A stretch of DNA of 64,000 nucleotides, taken from Glaciimonas sp. PCH181. GTDB lineage: Bacteria; Pseudomonadota; Gammaproteobacteria; Burkholderiales; Burkholderiaceae_D. Below the pieces are notes generated by a model. That model was given only the letters and a program-made list of their open reading frames with translations, made no database searches and was not told the origin of the DNA. The DNA lies in contig NZ_PYFP01000002.1 of NCBI RefSeq assembly GCF_003056055.1, positions 1,364,001 through 1,428,000 on the forward strand. The letters run 5' to 3'. Position numbers and translations under genes: made by a program. Within the stretch, counting starts at the first letter, position 1. The number at the start of each line of letters is the position of its first letter. Below are positions 17,506-26,774 of the stretch, piece by piece.

Positions 17506-18614
17506 ACGCGCCGATTCCCGTCACCATCGTCACCGGCTTTCTCGGCGCGGGAAAAACCACGTTGCTGAGTGGCTTGGTCAAACGTCGACAGCGGCGTCGG
17601 CTGGCGTTGCTGATTAACGAATTCGGCGAAATGGCGGTGGATGGCACATTGATGCGCGATGTTGCCGCTGGCGACGATCACATCCGCATACAGGATTTTG
17701 CGCACGGTTTGATTGCGTATGGCGATGATACAAATTTCATCCCCGCGATGTTGAAAATTGCCGAGCGCCGCGCCAGCGTTGATCATGTATTGATCGAGAC
17801 TTCCGGTCTGGCGTTGCCGACGGCGGTGATGGAACTGCTGCAAGGGCCTGAACTGGTGGCCACGTTTGTATTGGATGCGACGCTGGCGGTGGTCGATACA
17901 CCGTTATTGCTGGGGGATGCGTTTGAGCGGACCGCGGATACTGCGGCGACATCGATTGCCACGCTGTTCGATCAGCAGCTGGAATACGCCGATGTCGTCG
18001 TGTTGAACAAGATAGATGGCCTTGATGACAGCGCTTTATTGCTCGCAGAAACACGGGTACGTGCCCGTGCGCCGAATGTGCGGTTTTTGGAGTTGGCACA
18101 TAACGCGCAACTGGATATTCGTCTGGCGCTGGGCTTGCGTTTGCATCAGGCGAAAGAGCTGCCGCACAACCATACTTATTCTCGCGTTCCGGGGCCTGAT
18201 ACGGCTGTTTTAGCGCAGCAAAATAGGCTGAATGGTCATGCGCACTCGGGCATGGCAGCGCACAGCCACGGACTGTCTACGCATAAACATTTTCATGAGC
18301 AAGATCCGGGCTGGATGTCTTTTACGCTACGTAGTAGCAGCCAGCAATCGGCAGAGCAGCTAAAAACAGCGGTCATTGCGGTGGCGCGTGCAGAGCCGGT
18401 TTTACGCAGTAAAGGTTTTATCCGTAGCCGCGATTCTACGCAGACGATGTTGCTGCAAGGCGTCCGTACGCGGGTCACTGTTCAAGAATACGCCAGTGCG
18501 GTGCCGGAGAATGCTTCCTCCGCGCAATCCGAACTGGTATTTATCGGCTATCACCTGCGCCGGGCGCACGTAGCGGGGATGCTATCTGAGATGACCGGCA
18601 CCCTCTGGAAATAA
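17502..18614 (+). CDS. cobW: CobW-like GTPase lacking the usual C-x-C-C motif
   Basis: This 370-residue GTPase of the CobW/COG0523 family has Walker A GFLGAGKTT (residues 12-20), INEFGEMAVDG, ETSGLALPTAV and the base-specificity motif NKID. CobW is thought to deliver cobalt for B12 synthesis. Odd feature: the metal-binding GCxCC motif, expected just after the switch region, reads HGLIAYGDD (H68 to D76), with no cysteine. A histidine-rich stretch (about 243-266, GHAHSGMAAHSHG) in the C-terminal half may supply other ligands. The start overlaps the cobJ-cobK stop (ATGA). Confidence 0.92.
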   Translation: MNAPIPVTIVTGFLGAGKTTLLSGLVKRRQRRRLALLINEFGEMAVDGTLMRDVAAGDDHIRIQDFAHGLIAYGDDTNFIPAMLKIAERRASVDHVLIETSGLALPTAVMELLQGPELVATFVLDATLAVVDTPLLLGDAFERTADTAATSIATLFDQQLEYADVVVLNKIDGLDDSALLLAETRVRARAPNVRFLELAHNAQLDIRLALGLRLHQAKELPHNHTYSRVPGPDTAVLAQQNRLNGHAHSGMAAHSHGLSTHKHFHEQDPGWMSFTLRSSSQQSAEQLKTAVIAVARAEPVLRSKGFIRSRDSTQTMLLQGVRTRVTVQEYASAVPENASSAQSELVFIGYHLRRAHVAGMLSEMTGTLWK

Positions 18615-18619
18615 CGGGA

Positions 18620-19234
18620 ATGAGAGAAAACATGAAAACCGACGAAGCATCGCACAAACGCATGACACAGCGCCATAAAGAGGGCTTTGAGAAAAAGAAA
18701 GCGGCTGCGCAAAAAGAAAAAGGCTTGTTGATCGTCAATACCGGCACCGGAAAAGGGAAATCGACGGCGGCGTTCGGCATGGGTATGCGGATACTCGGCC
18801 ATGGCATGAAACTGGGCGTGGTGCAGTTTATTAAAGGCGCGCTGGAAAGTGCCGAACGCAACATCCTGGGCGGTCATGAAAACTGTGATTTTCATGTCGT
18901 CGGCCACGGCTATACCTGGGATACGCAAGACCGCAATGCCGATATGCAAACCGCCGCCACCGGCTGGGCCGAAGCGGTGCGGATGATACAAGACCCATCT
19001 TACGATATGGTGATTCTGGATGAGTTGAACATCGTGCTGCGCTATCAATATTTAGCATTATCCGAGGTGCTGGAAGTATTCGCTGCGCGCCGTGAAATGT
19101 TGCATATCGTAGTTACCGGCCGCCATGCGGGCGATGAATTGATTGAGGCCGCCGATCTGGTGACCGAATTCCGTCCGATTAAACATCCTTATCAAACCCA
19201 AGGTATAAAAGCCCAAAAAGGGGTCGAATTTTAA
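18620..19234 (+). CDS. cobO: Cob(I)yrinic acid a,c-diamide adenosyltransferase
   Basis: This 204-residue protein of the CobA/CobO/BtuR family has a P-loop GTGKGKST at residues 42-49, VVQFIKGA, and the segment DELNIVLRYQYL. It transfers the adenosyl group of ATP to Co(I) corrinoids in the cytoplasm. A lysine-rich N-terminal segment precedes the P-loop, as in other CobO proteins. ATG 18632 is an alternative start with a better-spaced GAGAG. It stands 5 bases after cobW and 2 before cobB. Confidence 0.95.
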   Translation: MRENMKTDEASHKRMTQRHKEGFEKKKAAAQKEKGLLIVNTGTGKGKSTAAFGMGMRILGHGMKLGVVQFIKGALESAERNILGGHENCDFHVVGHGYTWDTQDRNADMQTAATGWAEAVRMIQDPSYDMVILDELNIVLRYQYLALSEVLEVFAARREMLHIVVTGRHAGDELIEAADLVTEFRPIKHPYQTQGIKAQKGVEF

Positions 19235-19236
19235 TC

Positions 19237-20589
19237 ATGGATGATGCATTTTCTGGATCGCCGGGCGATGCCCGTCGCGTCCCTGCGTTGTTCATCAGCG
19301 CGCCCGCATCGCATCACGGTAAAACAACCGTTACGGCAGCGTTGGCGCGCTGCTACGCCAAGCGCGGCTTGCGGGTACGCGTGTTTAAGACTGGTCCCGA
19401 TTTTATCGATCCGATGCTGTTGGCGCACGCCGCCGGTGGCGTGCATCCGGCTTATCAGCTAGACCTGTGGCTGGCGGGCGCAGATGCTTGCCAGAAAATG
19501 GTCTATGATGCTGCGCAAGACGCTGATGCGATCCTGATCGAGGGCGTAATGGGCTTGTTCGATGGGCAGCCCAGCAGCGCCGATCTGGCGGCCTTGCTGG
19601 GCGTGCCGGTGCTGGCCGTGATTGACGCGACCGGCATGGCGCAGACCTTTGGCGCGGTCGCGTACGGATTGGCGCATTATCGGGCAGGTTTGTCATTCGC
19701 TGGCGTGCTGGCGAATTCGGTTGCCAGTACCCGTCATGCCGAGATGCTGGAGCAAGGCTTGCGACCGGGTCTGAATATTCGCTACTTCGGCGCCATGCTG
19801 CGTTCGGCAGATACCGCATTACCAGAGCGCCATCTGGGCTTGGTGCAAGCCGCAGAAGTGCCCGATCTGGCGGCGCGTATCGAGCATGCTGCTGCCGCCA
19901 TTGGACAAACCGGGCTGGCGTCTTTGCCTGCGCCTGTGTCGTTTTACGCGCCGTCAAATGTTGATGCGTCAGCGCACTTACCTTTAACACTTCTGGGCGT
20001 CAGAATCGGGATCGCGCGAGATGCGGCGTTTTCTTTTATTTACCCTGCTAACTTGGATTGCTTGCGGGTGATGGGCGCGACACTACAATTCTTTTCCCCA
20101 TTAAACGATGCTGAATTGCCCGATGTTGATAGCTTATATTTCCCCGGTGGCTATCCCGAATTGCATCTGCAAACTCTCCAAAACAATCTATCGATGAAGG
20201 CCGCGCTACATCATCATCACGCCTGCAATAAGCCGATCTTTGCCGAATGCGGCGGGATGTTGTATTTGTTGGGATCGTTGACCGATAAATCCGGAAACGC
20301 TGCCGCCATGACTGGCTTGCTGCCCGGCCGTGCAGTGATGCAATCGCGCTTGCAAGGGCTGGGTTATCAATCTGCGCCGATGCCGGGCGGCGTGCTGCGG
20401 GCGCATACATTTCATCATTCAATGATCGATACGCCGATGGTGCCGCAGGCGATTGGTGAAAGGCTGCATAACACCTCTGCCGGTGAAAAAATATTTCAGG
20501 TAGGTCGTATCACGGCGACGTATTTGCATTGTTATTTTCCCTCTAATCCAACCGCTGCAGCAGCACTATTTTTGCCAGGACGCAAATGA
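19237..20589 (+). CDS. cobB: Cobyrinate a,c-diamide synthase
   Basis: This 450-residue amidotransferase has an N-terminal dethiobiotin-synthetase-like ATPase (APASHHGKTTVTAAL, residues 22-36; FKTGPDFIDP) and a C-terminal class I glutaminase-like domain with the nucleophile C338 in AECGGMLYL and a final HCYFPSNP histidine. It amidates the a and c side chains using glutamine and ATP. Whether the substrate is cobyrinate (CbiA) or hydrogenobyrinate (CobB) depends on when cobalt is inserted; the locus carries genes for both routes. Its stop overlaps bluB. Confidence 0.95.
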   Translation: MDDAFSGSPGDARRVPALFISAPASHHGKTTVTAALARCYAKRGLRVRVFKTGPDFIDPMLLAHAAGGVHPAYQLDLWLAGADACQKMVYDAAQDADAILIEGVMGLFDGQPSSADLAALLGVPVLAVIDATGMAQTFGAVAYGLAHYRAGLSFAGVLANSVASTRHAEMLEQGLRPGLNIRYFGAMLRSADTALPERHLGLVQAAEVPDLAARIEHAAAAIGQTGLASLPAPVSFYAPSNVDASAHLPLTLLGVRIGIARDAAFSFIYPANLDCLRVMGATLQFFSPLNDAELPDVDSLYFPGGYPELHLQTLQNNLSMKAALHHHHACNKPIFAECGGMLYLLGSLTDKSGNAAAMTGLLPGRAVMQSRLQGLGYQSAPMPGGVLRAHTFHHSMIDTPMVPQAIGERLHNTSAGEKIFQVGRITATYLHCYFPSNPTAAAALFLPGRK

Positions 20590-21254
20590 ATACATTTAGT
20601 GATAGCGAAATCGCGGCGGTATATAAAGCGATTGAAGAGCGCCGCGATATGCGCCATTTTTTGCCCGATCCGGTTGATCCGGCGTTGTTAGCGCGCTTGT
20701 TACACGCTGCGCACATGGCCCCTAGCGTCGGATTTATGCAGCCTTGGCGCTTTATCCGTATCACCGATCCGGCGCTGCGGCTGCGGATGCATGGACTAGT
20801 CGAAGAAGAACGCATCAACACTGCGCACGCATTGGGCGAGCGCGAAGATGCGTTTATGCGCTTGAAAGTCGAGGGCATCCGCGATTGTGGCGAGTTGCTG
20901 GTAGTGGCGTTGATGAGCCAGCGCGAGCGACATGTATTCGGGCGTCGCACCTTACCGGAGATGGACCTTTGCTCGGTTTCCTGCGCGATTCAAAATATGT
21001 GGCTGGCGGCGCGGGCAGAGGGTATCGGCATGGGTTGGGTATCGATGTTTGATCCTGCGTCGTTAAGCGCCTTGTTGCGGATTCCCGCCGATGCAAAACC
21101 GCTGGCCATACTGTGCATCGGCCATGTCGCCGCCTTTTATCCACGTCCAATGCTGGAGCAGGAAGGTTGGGCTAAACGCCAATGCCTGCAAGATTTAGTA
21201 TCTGAAAATCGTTGGAGCGAGGGTGGTGACGAAGATGGAGATAAGCATGAATAA
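20586..21254 (+). CDS. bluB: 5,6-dimethylbenzimidazole synthase BluB
   Basis: This 222-residue nitroreductase-fold flavoprotein has RRDMRHFLPDPVDP near the N-terminus, HMAPSVGFMQPWRFI and MGWVSMFDPASL, all hallmarks of BluB. BluB breaks reduced FMN with oxygen to form the lower ligand of B12. Because this needs oxygen, the organism must make B12 aerobically even though many ring enzymes here are of the cobalt-early type. ATGA overlap with cobB; its end overlaps cobU by eight bases. Confidence 0.95.
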   Translation: MNTFSDSEIAAVYKAIEERRDMRHFLPDPVDPALLARLLHAAHMAPSVGFMQPWRFIRITDPALRLRMHGLVEEERINTAHALGEREDAFMRLKVEGIRDCGELLVVALMSQRERHVFGRRTLPEMDLCSVSCAIQNMWLAARAEGIGMGWVSMFDPASLSALLRIPADAKPLAILCIGHVAAFYPRPMLEQEGWAKRQCLQDLVSENRWSEGGDEDGDKHE

Positions 21255-21837
21255 AGCCATCATTCATCCGATGAGGACATTGGTGCTGGGCGGAGCGCGT
21301 TCCGGCAAAAGCAGCTATGCGGAACAACTTGCCAGCGCAACGCAACGCGAAGTGATTTATGTCGCTACCGCCAGCGCCGTTACCAGCAGCACCGACAGCG
21401 AAATGCAGATGCGCATCGCACTGCATCGAGCGCAGCGCCCGGCGCATTGGCAGACTGTGGAGCAGCCGCTCATGTTGGGCGCAGCGATTGCCGAATGGAG
21501 TTCGCCGGAGCGGGTTTTGTTGATAGATTGCCTGACGGTATGGTTATCGAATTTGTTATTTTTGGAAGAGAAGAATTATCCTGAAATCGGCAAAATTATC
21601 CCGCCGGAATTGTTTCATCAAGAGCGCGCCACATTTCTACAAGCGCTGGCCGATGCTAAGGGCGATGTGATTCTGGTCTCCAATGAAGTCGGCATGGGAA
21701 TCGTGCCGCAAGGGGCAATATCGCGCTGGTTTGTGGATGAGGCGGGGCGCTTGAATCAGGCGGTTGCTGTCGCGTGCGAGCGGGCGATATTTATTGCAGC
21801 CGGTTTGCCGCTGATATTGAAAGATCGCGCATGTTAA
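21247..21837 (+). CDS. cobU: Adenosylcobinamide kinase / adenosylcobinamide-phosphate guanylyltransferase
   Basis: The ATG at 21247 is preferred: GGAG at 21237-21240 lies six bases upstream, and it overlaps the bluB stop. The product has 196 residues with P-loop GGARSGKSSYAE (from residue 15), VATASAV, and the SNEVGMGIVP motif of CobU/CobP. It phosphorylates adenosylcobinamide and then attaches GMP in nucleotide-loop assembly. A GTG at 21223 in the same frame would add eight residues and is less likely. The stop overlaps cbiB. Confidence 0.95.
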   Translation: MNKAIIHPMRTLVLGGARSGKSSYAEQLASATQREVIYVATASAVTSSTDSEMQMRIALHRAQRPAHWQTVEQPLMLGAAIAEWSSPERVLLIDCLTVWLSNLLFLEEKNYPEIGKIIPPELFHQERATFLQALADAKGDVILVSNEVGMGIVPQGAISRWFVDEAGRLNQAVAVACERAIFIAAGLPLILKDRAC

Positions 21838-22796
21838 GTGGCCTGAATATCACGCTGATCGCGCTGCTGGCGATTGCCGGAGTTGCGCTCGATATGTTGT
21901 TGGGCGAAACCCGTCGCTGGCATCCGCTAGTCGGTTTTGGGCAGCTGGCAAATTTGTTGGAGCGGCGCTTAAATCGCTCGCCGTCAGCTGATCAGCATCG
22001 GTCAATTTTGCGTGGCGCTTTGGCTTGGAGTTTGGCGGTGGTGCCGCTGGTGTTAGTGGCCGTTTTGTTTTTGAAAACGCTGCCATTTTTCGCGGCCTTG
22101 ATCGTGCATGCAGTGTTGCTATATTTCTGCATCGGCTTGCGCAGTTTGCGCGATCATACCGTGCCGATTGCGCAAGCACTGGCCGCCGATGATCTGGCGA
22201 CGGCACGCCATTTGACCGGACGTATCGTTAGCCGGGATACAGAAAATGCCGCCGCAGCAGACTTGTCTAAAGCCGCAGTCGAATCGTTGCTGGAAAACGG
22301 TAACGATGCGGTGTTTGGGACGTTGTTTTGGTTTGCCATTGCAGGTGGACCTGGCGCGGTGCTGTTTCGGTTAGTCAACACGCTGGATGCGATGTGGGGC
22401 TATCGGACTGCGCGCTATAACTTGTTCGGCCGCGTCGCCGCCCGAATTGATGACGCACTGAATTGGGCCCCTGCAAGATTGACGGCCGTGTCTTATGCTG
22501 TGTTAGGGAAGACGTCTCTGGCGCTGCATTGCTGGCGCACACAAGCACCGGCCTGGCCGAGTCCAAATGCCGGTCCGGTGATGTCTGCCGGTGCGGGCGC
22601 ATTAGGGCTGGCGCTGGGCGGTGCGGCGATTTACGACGGTGTTATCGAAAATCGACCGCCGCTAGGGAGTGGCACGGAGGCCAACGGTGCAGACATCCGG
22701 CGCGCCTGGTGTTTGGTATTGCGCACCACGCTGTTGTGGTTGGCTGTGCTGTCAGCGTGCGCGATTATTTTTTATCAAAGGGGCGCATATGCCTAA
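21831..22796 (+). CDS. cbiB: Adenosylcobinamide-phosphate synthase CbiB/CobD
   Basis: This 321-residue inner-membrane protein has several hydrophobic segments and the family markers GETRRWHPLVGFG, RDTENAAAADLSKAAVESLLENG (partly), GYRTARYNLFGRVAARIDD and a GPVMSAGAGALGL stretch near the C-terminus. It joins (R)-1-amino-2-propanol phosphate, or the free amino alcohol, to adenosylcobyric acid. The start at 21831 overlaps the cobU stop. It sits directly before cobC, which supplies the aminopropanol phosphate. Confidence 0.95.
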   Translation: MLSGLNITLIALLAIAGVALDMLLGETRRWHPLVGFGQLANLLERRLNRSPSADQHRSILRGALAWSLAVVPLVLVAVLFLKTLPFFAALIVHAVLLYFCIGLRSLRDHTVPIAQALAADDLATARHLTGRIVSRDTENAAAADLSKAAVESLLENGNDAVFGTLFWFAIAGGPGAVLFRLVNTLDAMWGYRTARYNLFGRVAARIDDALNWAPARLTAVSYAVLGKTSLALHCWRTQAPAWPSPNAGPVMSAGAGALGLALGGAAIYDGVIENRPPLGSGTEANGADIRRAWCLVLRTTLLWLAVLSACAIIFYQRGAYA

Positions 22797-22834
22797 CACC
22801 AAATTTCTGAATAAGCAGGTTAAGCAGGTGTGCA

Positions 22835-23839
22835 ATGCTTGAGCACGGCGGTAATCTTAGCGCAGCCATCAACCGTTTTGACGGCGCGAACGGCTTGCGC
22901 AGTGCATGGCTAGATATCTCCACAGGCATTAATCCGCGATCCTATCCCGTGCCTGCGCTGGCAGCGGATGCATGGCACCGTTTGCCAGAGGAACATGCTG
23001 GGCTAGCGGCAGCCGCAGCGCATTATTACGGCGCTCCCGCCATGCTGCCGGTCGCGGGCACGCAAGCGGCGATTCAGGCGTTGCCGTGTTTGCGTCCGTC
23101 ATCGTGTGTCGTGGTGGCGGCACCGGCCTATGCCGAGCATGCCCATTGCTGGGCGCGTGCCGGTCATGCCGTGCGCGAGATTGCTTATGCTGACTTGGCA
23201 ACGACGGTGGCGGATTGCGATGTCATGGTGGTCTGCAATCCAAACAATCCAACGGGTGCAATTGTCGCCGCCGATGTTTTACTGACGTGGGCCGCGCAGC
23301 TTGCCGCACGCGGCGGCTGGCTGATTGTTGACGAGGCGTTTGCGGATACCTCGCCGCAGTTAAGTATCGCGGCGGCGACGGCGCAGCCGGGTCTGATCGT
23401 ACTGCGCTCAGTGGGCAAGTTTTTTGGTCTGGCGGGATTGCGTTTAGGTTTTGTCGCCGCCGAAAAGACGCTGTTGTCCAGATTGGCCGAGTATTTGGGG
23501 CCGTGGTCGGTCAGCGGTCCGGCGCAGGCGATTGGCTATGCCGCGTTATCGGATGTGGTATGGCAGCAAAATATGCGCCAACAATTGCAGCAACAGGGGC
23601 AGCGTTTGCAGACATTGCTGGCGCAGAACGCGATTGAGAGTAGCGGCTGCGCTTTGTTTCAATGGTGGCCTGAGCCGCGGGCCGAAGCCTTTCATCAGCA
23701 TATGGCAGAGCGTGCAATCTGGGTTAGGTTATTTACCCGTGGCGCGGGCGGAATTCGGCTTGGTTTGCCGCCGGATGAAGCAGGCTGGCAACGTTTGACA
23801 GTGGCGTTAGATGAATGGAAAAGACAGGATTCCCAATGA
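22835..23839 (+). CDS. cobC: Threonine-phosphate decarboxylase CobC (CobD-type)
   Basis: This 334-residue class I/II aminotransferase-fold protein opens with [17 protein letters not shown] and contains [23 protein letters not shown], and the PLP-binding lysine K195 in [15 protein letters not shown]. It decarboxylates O-phosphothreonine to aminopropanol phosphate for the nucleotide loop. It is called cobC by the Pseudomonas naming and cobD by the Salmonella naming. Its TGA overlaps the ATG of cobQ. Confidence 0.93.
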   Translation: MLEHGGNLSAAINRFDGANGLRSAWLDISTGINPRSYPVPALAADAWHRLPEEHAGLAAAAAHYYGAPAMLPVAGTQAAIQALPCLRPSSCVVVAAPAYAEHAHCWARAGHAVREIAYADLATTVADCDVMVVCNPNNPTGAIVAADVLLTWAAQLAARGGWLIVDEAFADTSPQLSIAAATAQPGLIVLRSVGKFFGLAGLRLGFVAAEKTLLSRLAEYLGPWSVSGPAQAIGYAALSDVVWQQNMRQQLQQQGQRLQTLLAQNAIESSGCALFQWWPEPRAEAFHQHMAERAIWVRLFTRGAGGIRLGLPPDEAGWQRLTVALDEWKRQDSQ

Positions 23840-25305
23840 CATTTCCGTATAAAACCCTGATGGTGCAGGGTACGACGTCGGATGCTGGCAAGACGACATT
23901 AGTCGCCGCATTATGCCGTTTGCTGGCGCGTCAGGGTGTAAAAGTGGTGCCGTTTAAGCCGCAAAACATGGCGCTGAACAGTGCGGTGACGGTGGACGGT
24001 GGCGAGATCGGGCGCGGGCAGGCTTTGCAGGCATTGGCGGCAGGCGTGTTGCCGCACACCGATATGAATCCCATTTTGCTCAAGCCCTCTAGCGATATCG
24101 GCGCGCAGGTTATTGTGCACGGGCAGGTTCGTGCCGACATGAATGCGCGTGATTATCACCGCTATAAAACTACCGCGATGGCGGCGGTGCTGGAATCGTA
24201 TCAACGGCTTTCCGCGCTGTACGACGCGATCATCGTTGAAGGCGCAGGCAGTCCTGCAGAAATCAATTTGCGCGACCGTGATATCGCGAATATGGGCTTT
24301 GCCGAGGCAGTTGATTGTCCCGTCATTCTGGTCGCCGATATCGATCGCGGCGGCGTCTTTGCGCATATCGTTGGCACGCTGGATTGTCTGTCTGAGACCG
24401 AACGTGCGAGGGTCGTTGGCTTTGTCATCAATCGTTTTCGCGGCGATATCAGTTTGTTGCAGGGCGGCCTGGATTGGCTGGAAGAACGGACCGGTAAACC
24501 GGTTTTGGCGGTCTTGCCGTATCTGCATGGGCTGACGCTGGATGCGGAGGATGCAATTCAATCCGAGCAACACGGCAAGGGTACATTTCGTGTTGTAGTG
24601 CCGCTGGTCCCACGCATCAGTAATCACACCGATTTCGACGCGCTGCGGGCGCATCCGCAGGTGGATTTACGCTTCGTCCCGGCGCAGCAGCCGATTCCTG
24701 CCGCTGACTTGATTATCTTGCCAGGCAGCAAGAATACCAGAGGCGATCTGGCGTGGCTGAAAGAGCAAGGATGGCCGGATGCACTGCGCCGACATTTACG
24801 CTATGGCGGCAAAGTGATCGGCATCTGCGGCGGCTTCCAGATGCTGGGTCATAGCGTCAACGATCCGCATGGCGTAGAAGGAGTTGCAGGCGTGACCGAA
24901 GGATTGGGATTACTCGATATGCTGACCGAAATGACGCGTGACAAGCGACTGGTCGAAGTAACAGGCCGCTGCGCGTTTGCCGACGCCAGCGTGCGCGGCT
25001 ATGAAATTCATATGGGCATCTCAACCGGCCCGGCCCTTGAAAAGCCTGCGTTCTATTTGGATGAAAATGGCCAAATTGGTGCAAATAACGGCGTTGAGGA
25101 AGGTGCGCGCTCGCCGGATGACCAAATTCTAGGAACTTACTTACATGGCGTCTTCGACGCGCCCGGGGCCTTGGGCGCGCTACTTGCTTGGGCTGGATTA
25201 GGGGATGCAATCACGGTCGATTTGATGCAATTGCGCGAAGCAAGTATTGACCGGATTGCCGATGCAACGTTACCGTTGTTACAGGCGCTGGAAAAATTGG
25301 GTTAG
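23836..25305 (+). CDS. cobQ: Cobyric acid synthase
   Basis: ATG 23836 (ATGA overlap with cobC, ACAGGA upstream) gives 489 residues. The N-terminal ATPase part begins with [19 protein letters not shown] and [13 protein letters not shown]; the C-terminal glutaminase-like part has nucleophile C331 in [10 protein letters not shown] and a YLHGVFD histidine. It adds four amide groups to adenosylcobyrinic acid a,c-diamide. This is the last gene of the tightly packed biosynthetic block. Confidence 0.96.
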   Translation: MTFPYKTLMVQGTTSDAGKTTLVAALCRLLARQGVKVVPFKPQNMALNSAVTVDGGEIGRGQALQALAAGVLPHTDMNPILLKPSSDIGAQVIVHGQVRADMNARDYHRYKTTAMAAVLESYQRLSALYDAIIVEGAGSPAEINLRDRDIANMGFAEAVDCPVILVADIDRGGVFAHIVGTLDCLSETERARVVGFVINRFRGDISLLQGGLDWLEERTGKPVLAVLPYLHGLTLDAEDAIQSEQHGKGTFRVVVPLVPRISNHTDFDALRAHPQVDLRFVPAQQPIPAADLIILPGSKNTRGDLAWLKEQGWPDALRRHLRYGGKVIGICGGFQMLGHSVNDPHGVEGVAGVTEGLGLLDMLTEMTRDKRLVEVTGRCAFADASVRGYEIHMGISTGPALEKPAFYLDENGQIGANNGVEEGARSPDDQILGTYLHGVFDAPGALGALLAWAGLGDAITVDLMQLREASIDRIADATLPLLQALEKLG

Positions 25306-25398
25306 TTTATTTGATCCAATCAAGCAATGGTTCCTCACTGTCCTAAGTCGCAGCATCAGCGTTATACGATTTCGTCCGCATTGAATCAAATGTGAGGT

Positions 25399-25641
25399 TT
25401 GCGAAATCGGGTGTTTCATCACGAGCAATTATTGTGGCTAACTCCTTCGCTGCCAACATTACACGCTAGGGGCAAGGTTGTTGTTGGATGGCTTGACCCG
25501 CAACTGGTGACATTGTTAGAAAAATATGGCTCCCTACCCGCTGGTCTGAATGGCAAACAATTTATCCATCTATCTTTTGGGCTATCCCCGTCTTTTCTGA
25601 CAGAAACAACATTGCTAGACCAATTTCAGATTACTTATTAA
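25399..25641 (+). CDS. Doubtful small open frame between cobQ and the Co/Ni permease
   Basis: An 80-codon frame starts with TTG (25399) or GTG (25411) and ends 14 bases before the next gene. The translation (VVVGWLDPQLVTLLEKYG in the middle) looks protein-like but matches no family I know, and neither start has a well-spaced ribosome-binding site. It may be a real small gene, the remnant of a larger one, or chance. The 93 bases between cobQ and this frame show nothing clear. Confidence 0.25.
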   Translation: MRNRVFHHEQLLWLTPSLPTLHARGKVVVGWLDPQLVTLLEKYGSLPAGLNGKQFIHLSFGLSPSFLTETTLLDQFQITY

Positions 25642-25655
25642 AGTAAAAACTAATC

Positions 25656-26726
25656 ATGCTCACCACATTTAAAACGATATTTAGCAGGATGGACCGACCT
25701 TTGCGCAACAGGATCTGGGGTATTTACGCCTTTCTGCTGGCGTTTAATATTTTGGCTTGGACGTGGGCGATTGTGGCTTTTCATGGCCATCCGATTTTGT
25801 TGGGGACTGCGTTTCTGGCTTACAGTTTTGGTTTGCGGCATGCGGTCGACGCGGATCATATTGCTGCGATTGATAACGTCACGCGTAAATTGATGCAGGA
25901 TGGCCAGCGGCCGGTGGCGGTTGGCTTCTTTTTTTCGCTGGGGCATTCGACTGTGGTGTTGCTGGCTTCGATTGCGATTGCGGTGATGGCCTCGGCGCTG
26001 ACGGGGCCGATGGAGGAATTCAAGGTCGTTGGCGGGATTATCGGCACATTGGTGTCGGCGTTCTTTCTGATTGTGATTGGGGTCATCAATTTAATGGTGT
26101 TTATCTCGATTTACAAAGTCTTCCGGCATGTCCGTCAGGGCGGCGCTTATGTTGAGGAAGACATCGATACTTTGCTCAATAGCCGCGGGTTTCTGGCGAA
26201 GATATTTCGGCCGATGTTTGCGATGATTTCCCGTAGCTGGCATATGTATCCGCTGGGATTTTTGTTTGGGTTGGGGTTTGATACGGCGACAGAAATTGCG
26301 CTGTTGGGGATTTCGGCGACGCAGGCGTCGAATGGTTTGCCGATCTGGTCGATCTTGATTTTTCCGATTTTGTTCACTGCCGGGATGTCGTTGGTGGATA
26401 CGCTCGACAGCACTTTGATGCTGGGGCTATACGGCTGGGCGTTTGTAAAGCCGGTCAGAAAACTGTATTACAACATGACGATTACATTGGTATCGGTAAT
26501 TGTGGCGCTGGCGATTGGTGGCTTGGAAGTGCTGGGGCTGATTGGCGACAAAATGGCGTTGAGTGGCAAGTTTTGGGATGTGATTGGCGTATTGACCGGT
26601 AATTTTGGCAACATCGGTTATGCGATTATTGCCTTTTTCATTGTCAGTTGGATGGCTTCGATTGCTTACTATCGATGGCGCGGCTACGATGATCTTGTGC
26701 TGAAGCAGCCAACGCAGTCATCGTAA
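25656..26726 (+). CDS. NiCoT-family nickel/cobalt permease (HoxN/NixA type)
   Basis: This 356-residue inner-membrane protein has about eight hydrophobic segments and the signature histidines and acids of the family: RHAVDADHIAAIDN in the second segment, the following LGHSTVV, and LGFDTATEIALL. These transporters take up Ni2+ or Co2+ with high affinity and low capacity. Placement after the B12 genes argues for cobalt as substrate, giving the locus a second cobalt importer besides CbtAB. Specificity cannot be told from sequence alone. Confidence 0.92.
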   Translation: MLTTFKTIFSRMDRPLRNRIWGIYAFLLAFNILAWTWAIVAFHGHPILLGTAFLAYSFGLRHAVDADHIAAIDNVTRKLMQDGQRPVAVGFFFSLGHSTVVLLASIAIAVMASALTGPMEEFKVVGGIIGTLVSAFFLIVIGVINLMVFISIYKVFRHVRQGGAYVEEDIDTLLNSRGFLAKIFRPMFAMISRSWHMYPLGFLFGLGFDTATEIALLGISATQASNGLPIWSILIFPILFTAGMSLVDTLDSTLMLGLYGWAFVKPVRKLYYNMTITLVSVIVALAIGGLEVLGLIGDKMALSGKFWDVIGVLTGNFGNIGYAIIAFFIVSWMASIAYYRWRGYDDLVLKQPTQSS

Positions 26727-26748
26727 TACCGAAAATAGTATGTTTTAC

Positions 26749-26774
26749 AGCGCCGAAAGTTACGCTTCGGCGCT
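26749..26774. terminator. Bidirectional stem-loop between convergent genes
   Basis: A 9-base perfect stem agcgccgaa (26749-26757) / ttcggcgct (26766-26774) lies between the permease and the convergent HPP gene and includes the HPP stop codon. Short T or A runs flank it on both sides. It probably ends transcription from both directions. Confidence 0.6.

Noticed and set aside
23911..24654. 247-codon open frame antisense to cobQ
   Set aside because: Complete overlap with a conserved gene; no motif or ribosome-binding site.
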